The position numbers were made by a program, and so were the translations under genes. From contig JAWXTP010000016.1 of the NCBI GenBank assembly GCA_044433415.1, positions 1-38,377 on the forward strand: a stretch of 38,377 bases of DNA, read 5' to 3'. This document shows positions 25,162-34,066 of the stretch, piece after piece. The notes below the pieces were generated by a model. The model saw only the letters and a program-made list of their open reading frames with translations, was not told the DNA's origin and ran no database searches. Within the stretch, counting starts at the first letter, position 1; the number at the start of each line of letters is the position of its first letter. This stretch comes from JAWXTP01 sp044433415. GTDB taxonomy: Bacteria > Bacteroidota > Bacteroidia > Bacteroidales > Rikenellaceae.

Positions 25162-25243
25162 CAATTACCGGAAATCTCAAGTTTCCGGTAATTGACCACA
25201 ATTTTGTAAAAATTGTGCGCACAGTTGTCTCGAAGACCAACTG
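25162..25243. repeat. Three consecutive hairpins between convergent genes
   Basis: CAATTACCGGAAA (25162-25174) pairs with 25182-25194, 13 bp; CACAATTTT (25197-25205) with 25209-25217, 9 bp; CAGTTGTCT (25222-25230) with AGACCAACTG (25234-25243) with one bulge. The first can serve as terminator for the flavoprotein gene. Just before it, 25074-25130 has a run of GGGTC/GAGTC motifs and a GCGACAAGCGACTA that resembles 38164-38178. Confidence 0.6.
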
Positions 25244-25285
25244 AAGGAGAATTTTGCTTATAATTTACTAATTTAAAGCACTAAA

Positions 25286-25696
25286 TTAATAAGTTTTGTT
25301 TTTATCTAATTGTTTTACCCTGTTTTCAATATTTGCAGAGTCAATATTTTTTAATTTGATATCGTAAAATATTATAACTTGATCTAAGTAGTCATCCTCA
25401 TAATTATTCTTAGCTATCTGCTTCGCAATATAATTTTTATCTTGATGCACTTCAATATATTCAATATCAGACTCCTGAGCATTAAGCTTATTAAGGTTTT
25501 CAATTGTAGGTTCTCCATACACATATACATCATTAATAGCAAGTAGCGTTTTGATGCTATCACAATTCTCAACTAAGCTATAAATTGGCTTTTTTGTTTG
25601 TTGAGAGTTTTCTGTATTTTGAGCATTACCATTATTAATGAACAACATTATAATGCCTATAAATAGTATAAAAACAAAACCCTTTCTCATTTTCAT
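25286..25696 (-). CDS. Small secreted protein of unknown function
   Basis: 136 residues with a signal peptide (hydrophobic 7-20, cleavage near NAQN); the Met at residue 3 is an equally good start. The mature part is short, with many Asn/Lys/Asp and no cysteine pattern except one Cys. It looks like a carboxypeptidase-regulatory or plug-like periplasmic domain in its beta-strand pattern (VYVYGEPTIENLNKL), but no family is recognised. It starts five bases after the stop of the beta-propeller gene and is cotranscribed with it. Confidence 0.7.
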   Translation of the reverse strand: MKMRKGFVFILFIGIIMLFINNGNAQNTENSQQTKKPIYSLVENCDSIKTLLAINDVYVYGEPTIENLNKLNAQESDIEYIEVHQDKNYIAKQIAKNNYEDDYLDQVIIFYDIKLKNIDSANIENRVKQLDKNKTY

Positions 25697-25701
25697 TATA
25701 T

Positions 25702-26742
25702 TTATTCGTTTATTTTAAAACGTAATATTATTGGGTTATCTTCAATGGATGTTTTGTCGTCTGAAGGATATAGCTTATTATAGTTATAAGCATCTACAAC
25801 AGATGTAAATACATCATTATTTATAGAACTTATATTGTAAATAATATTAGTTTCTTCCTTTGACACATACTGTGTAGCAGTCTGATTATTAATTATGCAA
25901 CCATATTTATCCTCACCTTTATCAAATTTCAAAAATAAATATTCGTCATTTTTGATAAAACTTAGAAATCCAATTTTATCATTACTTTTCAGATATTCCC
26001 ACAGACCCAAAATATTTGAATGGTTTGCATTTGCTTCGAGTTCATCATCTGTAGCCCAGTGGCGACCAAAGTTAATACTCAAAGATTCAGATAGGTCACC
26101 TTCACTTCCAATCTTATAAATAGTATTATAGAATGGAGGTAGGTAATATACACAATTTGAACTTACACAAAACTTATTACTTCCATAATTAATGCCTTTT
26201 GCTTTATAAGAAATGCCACTATTCACTTTATTGTTATTACTATCAAATATAGAAAGTCGATGCTCCTCACTTTGTCCAGCCATATCTGCTATTGTCAGGT
26301 TATTAAACCTAACATATTCGGCAATTTTTTCAGGCAGTTCTAGCGCACCTAAAAAAGAACCGTCAAAACCATATCGAACACACCTTTTTCTATAAACATC
26401 TAGTACTTCGATATAATCATTTGTAACAAAGTAGGTCATAATAAACATAACCTCATTGGTAGCCTTTCCTATTGGAGAAAAAACATTATGAATAGAACCT
26501 TTTTTATCAAAAATTACAAACTTCTTCATATCAGATGATATGATATAATTGTCATTCTCTTTTATTGTGACAAAATCCCCTAATAGAGCATCATTTCTTG
26601 TTTCAAGTTTTATTATCTCTACAATCTCTGTTTGTGGTTCTTTCACTGAGTTTAAATCAATATCAATTGAATTAGGATTTTTTGATTGTCCTTTGCAAGC
26701 GCAAATAACTGTTACTGCTATTAAAAATACGAATTTGTTCAT
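25702..26742 (-). CDS. 6-bladed beta-propeller lipoprotein
   Basis: 346 residues. Signal peptide with lipobox ICAC, lipidated Cys16 (MNKFVFLIAVTVICACKGQ). The remainder is beta-rich with the repeated pattern seen in the Bacteroidota 6-bladed beta-propeller family (ETRNDALLGDFVTIKENDNYIIS, KKFVIFDKKGSIHNVF, YIEVLDVYRKRCVRYGFDGSFLG, NTIYKIGSEGDL). These envelope proteins are usually of unknown ligand. It forms an operon with the small secreted gene downstream. Upstream, 26743-26779 is AT-rich and leads into an interspersed repeat; no promoter is clear. Confidence 0.82.
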   Translation of the reverse strand: MNKFVFLIAVTVICACKGQSKNPNSIDIDLNSVKEPQTEIVEIIKLETRNDALLGDFVTIKENDNYIISSDMKKFVIFDKKGSIHNVFSPIGKATNEVMFIMTYFVTNDYIEVLDVYRKRCVRYGFDGSFLGALELPEKIAEYVRFNNLTIADMAGQSEEHRLSIFDSNNNKVNSGISYKAKGINYGSNKFCVSSNCVYYLPPFYNTIYKIGSEGDLSESLSINFGRHWATDDELEANANHSNILGLWEYLKSNDKIGFLSFIKNDEYLFLKFDKGEDKYGCIINNQTATQYVSKEETNIIYNISSINNDVFTSVVDAYNYNKLYPSDDKTSIEDNPIILRFKINE

Positions 26743-26779
26743 AGTTAATATTTTAGGTGAGAAAATAAAATTAATTTAA

Positions 26780-26841
26780 GGGGGGGGAGTTCTGGAAACT
26801 AGGTTTGTTCGAAAGCGTTAAAATCCAGTTTCTAGATACTG
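26780..26841. repeat. Interspersed hairpin repeat next to the IS element
   Basis: A run of eight G followed by AGTTCTGGAAACTAGGTTT (to about 26811) pairs imperfectly with AAATCCAGTTTCTAGATACT (about 26821-26840). The segment CGTTAAAATCCAGTTT is shared with the element at 5675-5775. It marks the DNA just outside, or at the border of, the IS110 insertion. Confidence 0.65.
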
Positions 26842-26870
26842 TCTTAAAATCCAAATAAAATTAGATCTTT

Positions 26871-26902
26871 TTTGTCTATTTTAAATTTATCTACTATCTT
26901 TG
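26871..26902 (+). promoter_or_regulatory. Plus-strand promoter facing the transposase
   Basis: TTTG (26871-26874), 20 bases, TATCTTTG (26895-26902), an excellent consensus promoter. It would transcribe the structured repeat 26905-27044 and then run antisense into the transposase gene. No plus-strand gene follows. Confidence 0.65.
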
Positions 26903-27044
26903 TGGTGACGAAGGAAGATTTCGTACGATTCGTTGTGCCGAAGTCTATCTTGTGTAGGGGACCTTCGGGTCTCCTATCTTTGTATTACAGGCGTTCCGCC
27001 TGTGACGAAGGAAGATTTCGACTCCTCGTTACCCAAAGTCTATT
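26892..27044. repeat. Structured tandem repeat at the 3' end of the transposase
   Basis: Two related units share CTATCTTTGT (26894 and 26974), GTGACGAAGGAAGATTTCG (26905-26923 and 27002-27020, exact 19-base repeat) and AAGTCTAT (26941 and 27036). Unit 1 ends with AGGGGACC-TTCG-GGTCTCCT (26956-26975), a stem capped by a UUCG tetraloop. Unit 2 has the extra hairpin ACAGGCG-TTC-CGCCTGT (26987-27003). It abuts the transposase stop at 27045. Base composition is clearly more GC-rich than the surroundings. It may be the right end of the IS, its RNA, or a repeat into which the IS inserted. Confidence 0.7.
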
Positions 27045-28046
27045 TTATGCTATCGCAGATTCATTCTTTTTCCATAATGTATACATTAAAATTAATAATT
27101 TCCGTTCAATAGCAACAACACCTGGTTGTTTCGATGTTTTGCCTTTATTTACTCTCTGATAATACTCTTTCATCTTTGTATTATGTGTACACGCACTCAC
27201 CGCAGGAATATATAATGCTCCACGAATTCTACTATTCCCTTTTTTTGAGATTTTAGAACGACCATTCACACTGCTCCCTGATTGTCGTTGGACAACATCT
27301 AATCCAGCGTAACTAGCTAACTGTTTACAGCTATTTATGTTGTCAAATCCAAATGTTTCAGCTACAATAATGACAGTAGTAATAAATCCTATGCCTTTAA
27401 TTGTCTGTATATTAACAACTCTATCTCTGATCTCCTCATCGCTATTCACTAACTTAATTAGTGCATTCTCGCAATTTTTGATTTGTTCATCAATAGAATC
27501 AACCATCTGCTTGTACACTTTACCTATCTTCTCTATATCCTCATTAAATGAGAAATCAAAAGACTCGATATGATTTGCAAAAACAAGACGTTGCTTTTTT
27601 AGATCTTGATACATTCTTGTTAAAGCTCTCATCTTACGATATATAGACTTCGGTGGTTGCCATAACATTAATTGCTGCTGACTTCCAAGTTTAGCAATAA
27701 CTTTCGAATCAATCTTGTCAGTTTTACTCTTTATATTCAGGCACTTGGCGTAGTTTTTAACCTTGTTAGGTAGCGCAATGACTACTCGCTGATTTAATTC
27801 ATGTAGAAAATACGCTAGATTCTCATGATAAACTCCTGTCGCCTCCATTACAAAAGTAGTTTCATAATTTTTGTCACAAGTCTTTCTAACCCATTTAATT
27901 AACCTATTAAAGCCACTCTTACTGTTATCAAAAGGATCAGTTGTTACAAATGACTCCTTGCCAGAAGCACTTACCATACAAATCGTTACATCAAACTTCT
28001 TTTTTGATACGTCAATGCCTACTGTCTGTCTTACTACTTGTCTCAT
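27045..28046 (-). mobile_element. IS110-family transposase (DEDD/serine recombinase)
   Basis: 333 residues from the ATG at 28044-28046 (MRQVVRQTVGIDVSKKKFD), the usual family start; an ATG at 28121 adds 25 residues of no family likeness. The N-terminal RuvC-like DEDD domain has Asp12 (GIDVSKK), Glu68 (VMEATGVYHE) and Asp110/Asp113 (DKIDSK). The C-terminal Transposase_20 domain has IKGIGFITTVIIVAETFG and SYAGLDVVQRQSGSS (candidate nucleophile Ser256), then SKISKKGNSRIRGALY. All key residues are present, so the element appears intact. IS110 enzymes move by circular intermediates guided by a bridge RNA encoded in a non-coding end. No terminal inverted repeats are seen, as expected. Confidence 0.93.
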
Positions 28047-28363
28047 AATAAAATAATTTTTAATGTTATGATCCAATATTCTATTATCGACTTCTCTTAT
28101 AATTTTACTCAAGCTTAACATAAGTTAGCCTTAAATACTGTTCAATCTTTAAGAATATTACAAGAAGAGAGCAGAATATTTCTAAAAAACGATATAGTCT
28201 AAAAACTTACCTTGAACTCCAATTCCACAATCTCGATCATTAAATGTTAAAGATACGATTTCTTTTTGACTTATCATGAAGTCTCCCCGTTCTTACTCTA
28301 CATTCTTGCATATTTGCTTAAATATTACTAATTTTGCAAAGGTATAAGAAGTTCCCTTAGTGA
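28047..28363 (-). other. Non-coding region upstream of the transposase, possible bridge RNA locus
   Basis: 317 bases without a gene between the transposase start and recR. In the IS110 group the bridge RNA is encoded in the non-coding left end upstream of the transposase on the same strand, so it would lie here. TACCTTTG on the minus strand (28337-28344) is a possible -7 box. No strong hairpin was found by eye, so the RNA is placed only by family knowledge. The IS boundary is not defined. Confidence 0.35.
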
Positions 28364-28957
28364 CTATTTAAATTTCACTCGATTATTAAAAGCATGAGAT
28401 AAAGTAAGGTCGTCGGCATAATCTAAGTCATCACCAAAACCTATACCTCTTGCAATGGTAGAGATCTGCACTTCCATACCTTCTAATTTTTTAGCTATAA
28501 AGAAAGATGTAGTTTCACCCTCTATAGATGTGCTAAGAGCTAGGATAACTTCTTTCACACCCCTCTCAGCTACATTAGTTGTTAGCAAATCTATTTTAAG
28601 ACTTGAAGGACCAACACCATTCATAGGGGATATCAATCCTCCCAATACATGATAAACTCCTTTAAATTTACCTGTTTGCTCTATGCTCATAACATCTTTT
28701 ACATGCTCAACGACACAAAGCACACTTCTGTCACGTGTTTTATCACTACAGATAGGGCAGATATCTTCATCGGATAGATTATTGCATAGGGTACAGAACT
28801 TTATATTTTTTCTAAAATCTGTTAACGATGCAGCAAACATAGAAGATACCATTTCTGGCTGAGAAAGAAGATGAAGCACCAATCTCATAGCTGTTCGTTC
28901 GCCTATCCCTGGAAATTTAGCAAACTCCCCTACAGCTCTATCTAGTAATTTTGACAT
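28364..28957 (-). CDS. recR: Recombination mediator RecR
   Basis: 197 residues, normal length. With RecF and RecO it loads RecA on gapped DNA. The N-terminal HhH segment (KFPGIGERTAMRLVLHLL) is followed by a Cys4 zinc finger (Cys55, Cys58, Cys67, Cys70) and the Toprim domain (VLCVVEHVKDVMSIEQTG; YHVLGGLISPMNGVGP; EVILALSTSIEGETTSFFIAKKL). It is the last gene of the Bat block but is separated from batE by a strong palindrome, so its expression may be partly independent. Identity secure. Confidence 0.98.
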   Translation of the reverse strand: MSKLLDRAVGEFAKFPGIGERTAMRLVLHLLSQPEMVSSMFAASLTDFRKNIKFCTLCNNLSDEDICPICSDKTRDRSVLCVVEHVKDVMSIEQTGKFKGVYHVLGGLISPMNGVGPSSLKIDLLTTNVAERGVKEVILALSTSIEGETTSFFIAKKLEGMEVQISTIARGIGFGDDLDYADDLTLSHAFNNRVKFK

Positions 28958-28972
28958 ATTTTTTAAATAATT

Positions 28973-28998
28973 ATAGGGGAGTTGTACAACTCCCCTAT
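28973..28998. terminator. Perfect 26-bp palindrome between batE and recR
   Basis: ATAGGGGAGTTGT (28973-28985) is followed directly by its reverse complement (28986-28998). A second copy of the core, GGAACTTCTAAAATTCCC, follows at 29001-29018. It lacks a clear T-run and may attenuate or process the transcript at the end of the Bat operon. Confidence 0.6.
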
Positions 28999-29017
28999 TA
29001 GGAACTTCTAAAATTCC

Positions 29018-29782
29018 CTATATTAATTCTATTGCAGATGATTTAATCCAACCTTTGTTACCATTAACCAGTTTAATTTCTGTGTATCCGTTCATCTCGT
29101 CTAAAGTCTCAACTTCTACTCCCTCGTTAAGAATAAACAAATCCTTACCATTATTATTAGGAGAACTTTTCACAGAAATTGCTGAGCTAGTAACCACAGC
29201 CTCTTTTGAGTCCACGATATTATTTTTTGAAGTCACAGCATTAGCAAGCGAAACAATAAAAAATACCAACCCAAAAACACTAACAGTAAACATAGCTTTA
29301 CGTTTTACAGCTGTATTACTCAATAAGTAGGCTGCCAAGAAAATCAACATAATAGCAAAACTCACCAAACTTATTGAAGCCCATGCATTAGAAGGAAAAA
29401 CTGCTGAGAAATGGTTTAACCACTTATGCAAAAAGAAAGTTGGTACTTCATCTATTTTATTAACAGTTTTAGCTCGCGCAACTTCAAGGTTATATATAAT
29501 ATCTTCATCAGTAGGGTCTAAATTCAAGGCTCTACGATAGTTAGCTATAGCTTTAGAAAGAGAGTCACTTTTAAAATAGGCATTCGCAAGGTTATAGTAA
29601 AGTTCTTCACTAATATAACCTGTCTCAACTATTTTGTTATAGCTCTCTATAGCGTTTGCATAGTTCCCATCTTCATAAAATTTGTTAGCCTCTACCCATA
29701 AATTATCACTATCCTGTTGGGCACTGACTTTCGTCACACCTAACAATAGGAAAAACACACAAATTGACAATATTTTTTTCAT
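29018..29782 (-). CDS. batE: BatE: TPR and SH3-domain membrane protein
   Basis: 254 residues. Signal peptide (1-21, VSAQQ), two TPR units (about 27-100: ANKFYEDGNYANAIESYNKIV; YYNLANAYFKSDSLSKAIANYRRAL), two membrane segments (about 133-155 and 162-183) and a C-terminal bacterial SH3 domain (about 195-252, ending GNKGWIKSSAIELI). This layout is that of BatE of the Bacteroides aerotolerance operon. It begins 50 bases after batD. The TPR part is expected to hold partner proteins at the envelope and the SH3 part to bind envelope peptides. Function is inferred from the family. Confidence 0.9.
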   Translation of the reverse strand: MKKILSICVFFLLLGVTKVSAQQDSDNLWVEANKFYEDGNYANAIESYNKIVETGYISEELYYNLANAYFKSDSLSKAIANYRRALNLDPTDEDIIYNLEVARAKTVNKIDEVPTFFLHKWLNHFSAVFPSNAWASISLVSFAIMLIFLAAYLLSNTAVKRKAMFTVSVFGLVFFIVSLANAVTSKNNIVDSKEAVVTSSAISVKSSPNNNGKDLFILNEGVEVETLDEMNGYTEIKLVNGNKGWIKSSAIELI

Positions 29783-29832
29783 AATTTTATAAAATTTTCT
29801 TATGACCTTTTCATAAGTAAAGTTTCAACAAT

Positions 29833-31713
29833 CTATATTTTATTTTCCACACGTCCTATTAACTCAACGGCATTAGTATAAATAACACTCATCTGAGAAG
29901 ACTCCATAGGTGAATATTGCGCCATCTCACAATCCGCAATTACTCTTAACAATCCGTCAATAGTATCATTATCTATACCTTTCATAGTAAGCTGCATAGA
30001 GATATTATCTTTTGAAAGCTCCGCAACAGGAATATTCAACTTATCACTAACATAACCCAATATACCAGCAAGCATTTCTTGATAGAACTCACCCTGCTTA
30101 GAAGATTTCATATAAGAATAAGCAGCTTTAAGACGTTTTGAAGCAACTTTATTAGCTCTTTTATTTTTAACTCTTACCTCGTCACGCATTTGCTGAATAC
30201 GTTTTCTTAAGTAAACCATAGAACCTACAAACGCCACAAACATCACTATTAATGCAAGCACATATTCAAAAGAACCCACTAGGAAGTTCTTGCTACTTTT
30301 AAATTTCTGAGCCGCAGAACGTATATAACGTATATCATTATCTAGGATTCTCAATTCTTCTTTTGTGATACCCGAAATCATAGCTGAGTTCACATTTGCT
30401 GAAGACCCCGAAACATCTCTTGTAACAGTAAGCGTATAAGGCTTAGTAGATGCGATTTTATATTTTTCTGCCTTAGGATCAAAATAAGCAAAAGTCAAAG
30501 GTTGCACCTCATGTTCACCTTCTGCACGTGCTATGAAAGGATATTCAAATTGTTTGTAACCTTTCACACCATAAGACGTAACATCTAATTTTTCACTAGT
30601 CTTTGCAGGGTAAGTCTCAAACATTGAAGGTAATGAAATCTTAGGAGCATTAATAAGAGGCATATTACCAGTACCTGTCAACCTAACTACAACATCACCA
30701 CCAGAGTTTGCAGCCATTTCTGTAGGCTTAATATCACAGCTTATAGCAAACTCACCAACAGCACCATCAAATCCAGCAGGTGCTCCAGCAGGCAGCTCTT
30801 TAACTTTTATAGCAAAATTCTGTGAAGCTCTTTTGCATTCTATATCCTGAGTTGCCATTCCAGCACCAAAGAAATCATCAAACACACTACGACGACTAGC
30901 ACGCGGAGACTCTACCGCAATACGAGCTACAAAAGTTATACTCATAGGTTCTATAATCAGTTCACCTGCTTTCTGAGGGAATAGTAAATACTTACCTATA
31001 GTCTGAGTACGATAAACCTTACCATTAAAAGTTTCTTGCTTCACCTCATTTTGGTTAAACTCTATCTCCTGTTTCCAGAAACCGTTAAACTCAGGAGCTT
31101 TCACATCTTTAGCACCAACTATAGATTCTGTACGATCATAAATTTTTATAGTTGCTACTATAGGCTCACCCTTGTATACTGTAGACTTATCTACAGACAT
31201 TCTAAGTATTATATCGTCTTGAGCTATAGAGTTTGAACGACTTGAAGAACTTCCTGAACTACTTCCACTAGATTGACCTCCGCCACTTTGTGCACTACCA
31301 CTTGATGCACCTCCGCTATTTCCACTAGTCCTTTCCTTTACAACTTCTATAGGGAAGGCATTAGTATGATAAACCTTACCATCAACATAAGCTGTAGCAG
31401 CAGGTATAGTAAAAGTACCTTCTTTATGAGCTACAATACCATAGGTATAAATAAAACTCTTACTAGACGTACTTTTCCCATTAACATACGAATATGAAGA
31501 CATTTGCGACCCGATAGGACCAGCAACAACTTCCATATCTCCAAAATCTGGCCCCTCGAAACTGTCAGGCTCAGCATTTAATTTAAATTCAATTTTAAAA
31601 TAACGATCAACTACCGTTACCCTTGGACCATCAACTAAGAACTCTACATCCTGAGCATGTAGCTTAATAGACAATCCTAATAAAATGAAAAAAAGTGCTA
31701 ACTTTTTAAACAT
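29833..31713 (-). CDS. batD: BatD, oxygen tolerance protein
   Basis: 626 residues. Signal peptide (1-20, LHAQD), then several beta-rich repeats of the BatD/DUF family (VEFLVDGPRVTVVDRYFKIEF; DDIILRMSVDKSTVYKGEPIV; PTEMAANSGGDVVVRLTGTGNMPL), a Ser/Gly-rich linker (about 134-162), a membrane segment near 484-506 and a cytoplasmic basic C-terminus of about 120 residues. A large periplasmic domain tied to the inner membrane fits a role as partner of the VWA proteins BatA/BatB. Placed after batB and before batE as in other Bacteroidota. Gap of 134 bases to batB contains hairpins. Confidence 0.93.
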   Translation of the reverse strand: MFKKLALFFILLGLSIKLHAQDVEFLVDGPRVTVVDRYFKIEFKLNAEPDSFEGPDFGDMEVVAGPIGSQMSSYSYVNGKSTSSKSFIYTYGIVAHKEGTFTIPAATAYVDGKVYHTNAFPIEVVKERTSGNSGGASSGSAQSGGGQSSGSSSGSSSSRSNSIAQDDIILRMSVDKSTVYKGEPIVATIKIYDRTESIVGAKDVKAPEFNGFWKQEIEFNQNEVKQETFNGKVYRTQTIGKYLLFPQKAGELIIEPMSITFVARIAVESPRASRRSVFDDFFGAGMATQDIECKRASQNFAIKVKELPAGAPAGFDGAVGEFAISCDIKPTEMAANSGGDVVVRLTGTGNMPLINAPKISLPSMFETYPAKTSEKLDVTSYGVKGYKQFEYPFIARAEGEHEVQPLTFAYFDPKAEKYKIASTKPYTLTVTRDVSGSSANVNSAMISGITKEELRILDNDIRYIRSAAQKFKSSKNFLVGSFEYVLALIVMFVAFVGSMVYLRKRIQQMRDEVRVKNKRANKVASKRLKAAYSYMKSSKQGEFYQEMLAGILGYVSDKLNIPVAELSKDNISMQLTMKGIDNDTIDGLLRVIADCEMAQYSPMESSQMSVIYTNAVELIGRVENKI

Positions 31714-31731
31714 AATGTTACATAACTTTAT

Positions 31732-31808
31732 GGAGTTTCTACAAACTAATAACGAGAAACCTCCTATTAAACTTCAGGGGAGTCATAGAAACTAGTTTAA
31801 AAATCCCC
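31732..31808. repeat. Two small hairpins between batB and batD
   Basis: GGAGTTTCT (from 31735) pairs with AGAAACCTCC (about 31755-31764), and GGGGAGTCATAGAAACTAG .. AATCCCC (31777-31808) forms a second stem-loop. The second carries the core GGGGAGT..TAGAAACT of the interspersed family seen at 5675, 26780 and 34067. Confidence 0.5.
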
Positions 31809-31847
31809 TTCAATATTATCGGTACAAAAATAGATATATTTATTGAA

Positions 31848-32879
31848 TTATTTACTATCACCCTCTTTATTAAATAGGGTCATACGTTCAATAATTCTAT
31901 TTTTACGTTCTAAAATAATAAACTCTATAAGCAATAATATAAACCCTGCTAAAAGCACATATTGAAACTGCTCATTATACTCCTCGAAAGTCATAGTATT
32001 AAACTCCTTACTTTCCATAGCATGAATTTGCTTGACTATCTCCTCTAAACCCATAGATTGATTGTTCGCACGTATATAAGAACCGTTTGTTGTAACAGCC
32101 AATTCTTTAAGCATAGCTTCATCAAGTTTTGTTACTACAAGCTCACCATTTTCATCCTTCATAACTTCACCATCTATAGAGATTATAGAACCTTCTGGAG
32201 TTCCTATACCTATAGTGTGGACAGTAACACCTTTTTCTGCCAAACTCTTAGCAACAGGCAAAGGATTATCTTCATGATTTTCACCATCAGAAATCAAAAT
32301 CACTGCACGACTTTTATCACTTTGTGAGGAAAATGAGCGACCTGCTAACTCTAAGGCTTTAGAGATGGAAGTACCCTGCATAGAAACCATATTAGGTTTA
32401 ACACCATTAACAAAATTCTTAGCAGACATAACATCCGAAGTAATAGGTAATTGAACATAAGCATCACCTGCAAACACAATTAAACCTACTCTATCTGTTG
32501 CAAATTTATCTAAAAGTCTATTTATAGCAAACTTTGTACGTTCCAGACGTGAAGGTTTAAAGTCTTCAGCCAACATACTATTAGAAACGTCAACAGCAAG
32601 CATTATCTCAACACCATTACTTTTAACCTCTTTAAGCTTAGCACCTAACTGGGGTCTTGCAATAGCAATAATAACAAAAACTATAGCCGTGATAAGGAAA
32701 ATAAATTTCGATTTAACACGTGCTAAAGAAGCCTCTTTCATAAGAGGTTTTATAAGCTCTAAGTCACCAAAACGGGCAAGCCTTACATTATGCCTATGTA
32801 CCATATAGATAAAAAACGCTATAAGCACTGGTACAATAAACAAAAGGTATAAATATTGAGGATCAGCAAATCTAAACAT
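31848..32879 (-). CDS. batB: BatB, VWA-domain membrane protein
   Basis: 343 residues. N-terminal membrane segments (8-27 and 58-76), a VWA domain (about 90-285) and a C-terminal membrane helix (about 308-325). The MIDAS metal site is intact: DVSNS (Asp97, Ser99, Ser101), Thr170 in MQGTSIS and Asp198 in LISDGEN. BatB with BatA forms a complex in the inner membrane with the VWA domain in the periplasm; loss in Bacteroides fragilis lowers oxygen tolerance. 106 bases separate it from batA. The start MFRFADPQYL is typical of the family. Confidence 0.95.
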   Translation of the reverse strand: MFRFADPQYLYLLFIVPVLIAFFIYMVHRHNVRLARFGDLELIKPLMKEASLARVKSKFIFLITAIVFVIIAIARPQLGAKLKEVKSNGVEIMLAVDVSNSMLAEDFKPSRLERTKFAINRLLDKFATDRVGLIVFAGDAYVQLPITSDVMSAKNFVNGVKPNMVSMQGTSISKALELAGRSFSSQSDKSRAVILISDGENHEDNPLPVAKSLAEKGVTVHTIGIGTPEGSIISIDGEVMKDENGELVVTKLDEAMLKELAVTTNGSYIRANNQSMGLEEIVKQIHAMESKEFNTMTFEEYNEQFQYVLLAGFILLLIEFIILERKNRIIERMTLFNKEGDSK

Positions 32880-32950
32880 TTTATAAATAAATTATGAAAA
32901 ATCTAATACTAGAAATCTCAAAAGTGAATAAATTCAAAATTCATTAAGCT

Positions 32951-32971
32951 CTTAAGGGAACTCCCCTTAAG
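32951..32971. repeat. Short hairpin between batA and batB
   Basis: CTTAAGGG (32951-32958), loop AACTC, CCCTTAAG (32964-32971). Another small dyad in a Bat operon gap; possible mRNA processing or stability site. Confidence 0.45.
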
Positions 32972-32985
32972 TGGCCCCCTTAAAT

Positions 32986-33981
32986 TTACGGAATTTGACG
33001 TAAATATAAGTGTTTAATAAGAAATTCTGCAATTAACAAAATTAACGCAACAAAGGCAAATACTAAATATACCTCATTGTATAATATAAAGTTCTCAACG
33101 TCAATTTTCGTTTTTTCAAGAGAGTTAATTTGATCATAAATATCACTTAAGCTCTTATTACTTGTTGCTCTATAGTATTCACCTTCAGTATCTGCTGAAA
33201 TCTGCTTAAGCATATCTTCATCAATCTGCACTTTCTGGTTAACCATAACTCTCTCGCCCCATTGATTTATCATAGGCATTGGAGCTTCACCATTTCTTCC
33301 GACACCAATAGTATAAACTTTCACACCCATAGTTCTAGCAATCTCAGCTGCTGTTAAAGGTGCTACCTGTCCACTATTGTTGACACCGTCAGTAAGAAGA
33401 ATTACAACCTTACTTTTAGCATCGCTATCTTTTAGGCGATTTATAGCCGTTGCAAGTCCATTACCTATAGCAGTACCATCAGTTACCATACCACTTTCAG
33501 CCTTGTTAAGCAAATTTATCAGCGAAACATGGTCTGTAGTTAGTGGAGACTGAGTAAAACTCTCACCTGCAAATAACACAAGACCTAAACGGTCACTACG
33601 TCTATCAAGAATAAACTTTGTTGCCATCTCTTTAGCCGCTGAAATACGGTCAGGGGTAAAATCCTGAGCTAACATACTACTTGAAATATCCAGCGCTATA
33701 ACTATATCGACACCCTCAGTAGTTATTGTTTGATTATCTTGCGAACTTTGAGGTCGCGCCATAGCAACAACTATTAGAGCTAAGGCCGCAATACGTAAAA
33801 TAAAAGGCACATGTCTGAAATAGTATTTTATAGATTTCTTAACTCCTAAAAAACCATTTACAGAAGATATTCTTAGTGTTGCATGCCCTCCCTTTAATTT
33901 AAAAAGGTAGTATGCTATTATTGGCAGCAAAGCCAACAATAAAAACAACATATTCGGATTCTCAAATCTCACAATATCCAT
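32986..33981 (-). CDS. batA: BatA, VWA-domain membrane protein
   Basis: 331 residues. Same plan as BatB: membrane segments at 10-28 and 58-75, VWA domain about 90-290, C-terminal helix about 300-322. MIDAS residues are all present: Asp98, Ser100 and Ser102 in DISSS, Thr170 in TDGTAIG and Asp198 in LLTDGVNN. Likely ligand-binding half of the BatA/BatB complex served by the MoxR ATPase. Here it follows batC, whereas batC normally comes after batB. The gap to batC (136 bases) contains an interspersed repeat. Confidence 0.95.
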   Translation of the reverse strand: MDIVRFENPNMLFLLLALLPIIAYYLFKLKGGHATLRISSVNGFLGVKKSIKYYFRHVPFILRIAALALIVVAMARPQSSQDNQTITTEGVDIVIALDISSSMLAQDFTPDRISAAKEMATKFILDRRSDRLGLVLFAGESFTQSPLTTDHVSLINLLNKAESGMVTDGTAIGNGLATAINRLKDSDAKSKVVILLTDGVNNSGQVAPLTAAEIARTMGVKVYTIGVGRNGEAPMPMINQWGERVMVNQKVQIDEDMLKQISADTEGEYYRATSNKSLSDIYDQINSLEKTKIDVENFILYNEVYLVFAFVALILLIAEFLIKHLYLRQIP

Positions 33982-34066
33982 AAATTCTATATTTTTTGGA
34001 GAACTTTAGAAGTTAACTCTAAGCTCTAAAGTCTCCTCTTGTTATTACTTTCCGCAAATAGATAAA

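Noticed and set aside
26872..27159. 95-codon plus-strand ORF at the IS border
   Set aside because: It is formed by the structured repeat plus antisense transposase sequence.
28047..28121. Upstream ATG (28121) as transposase start
   Set aside because: The extra 25 residues do not resemble the family, whose members start just before GIDVSKK.
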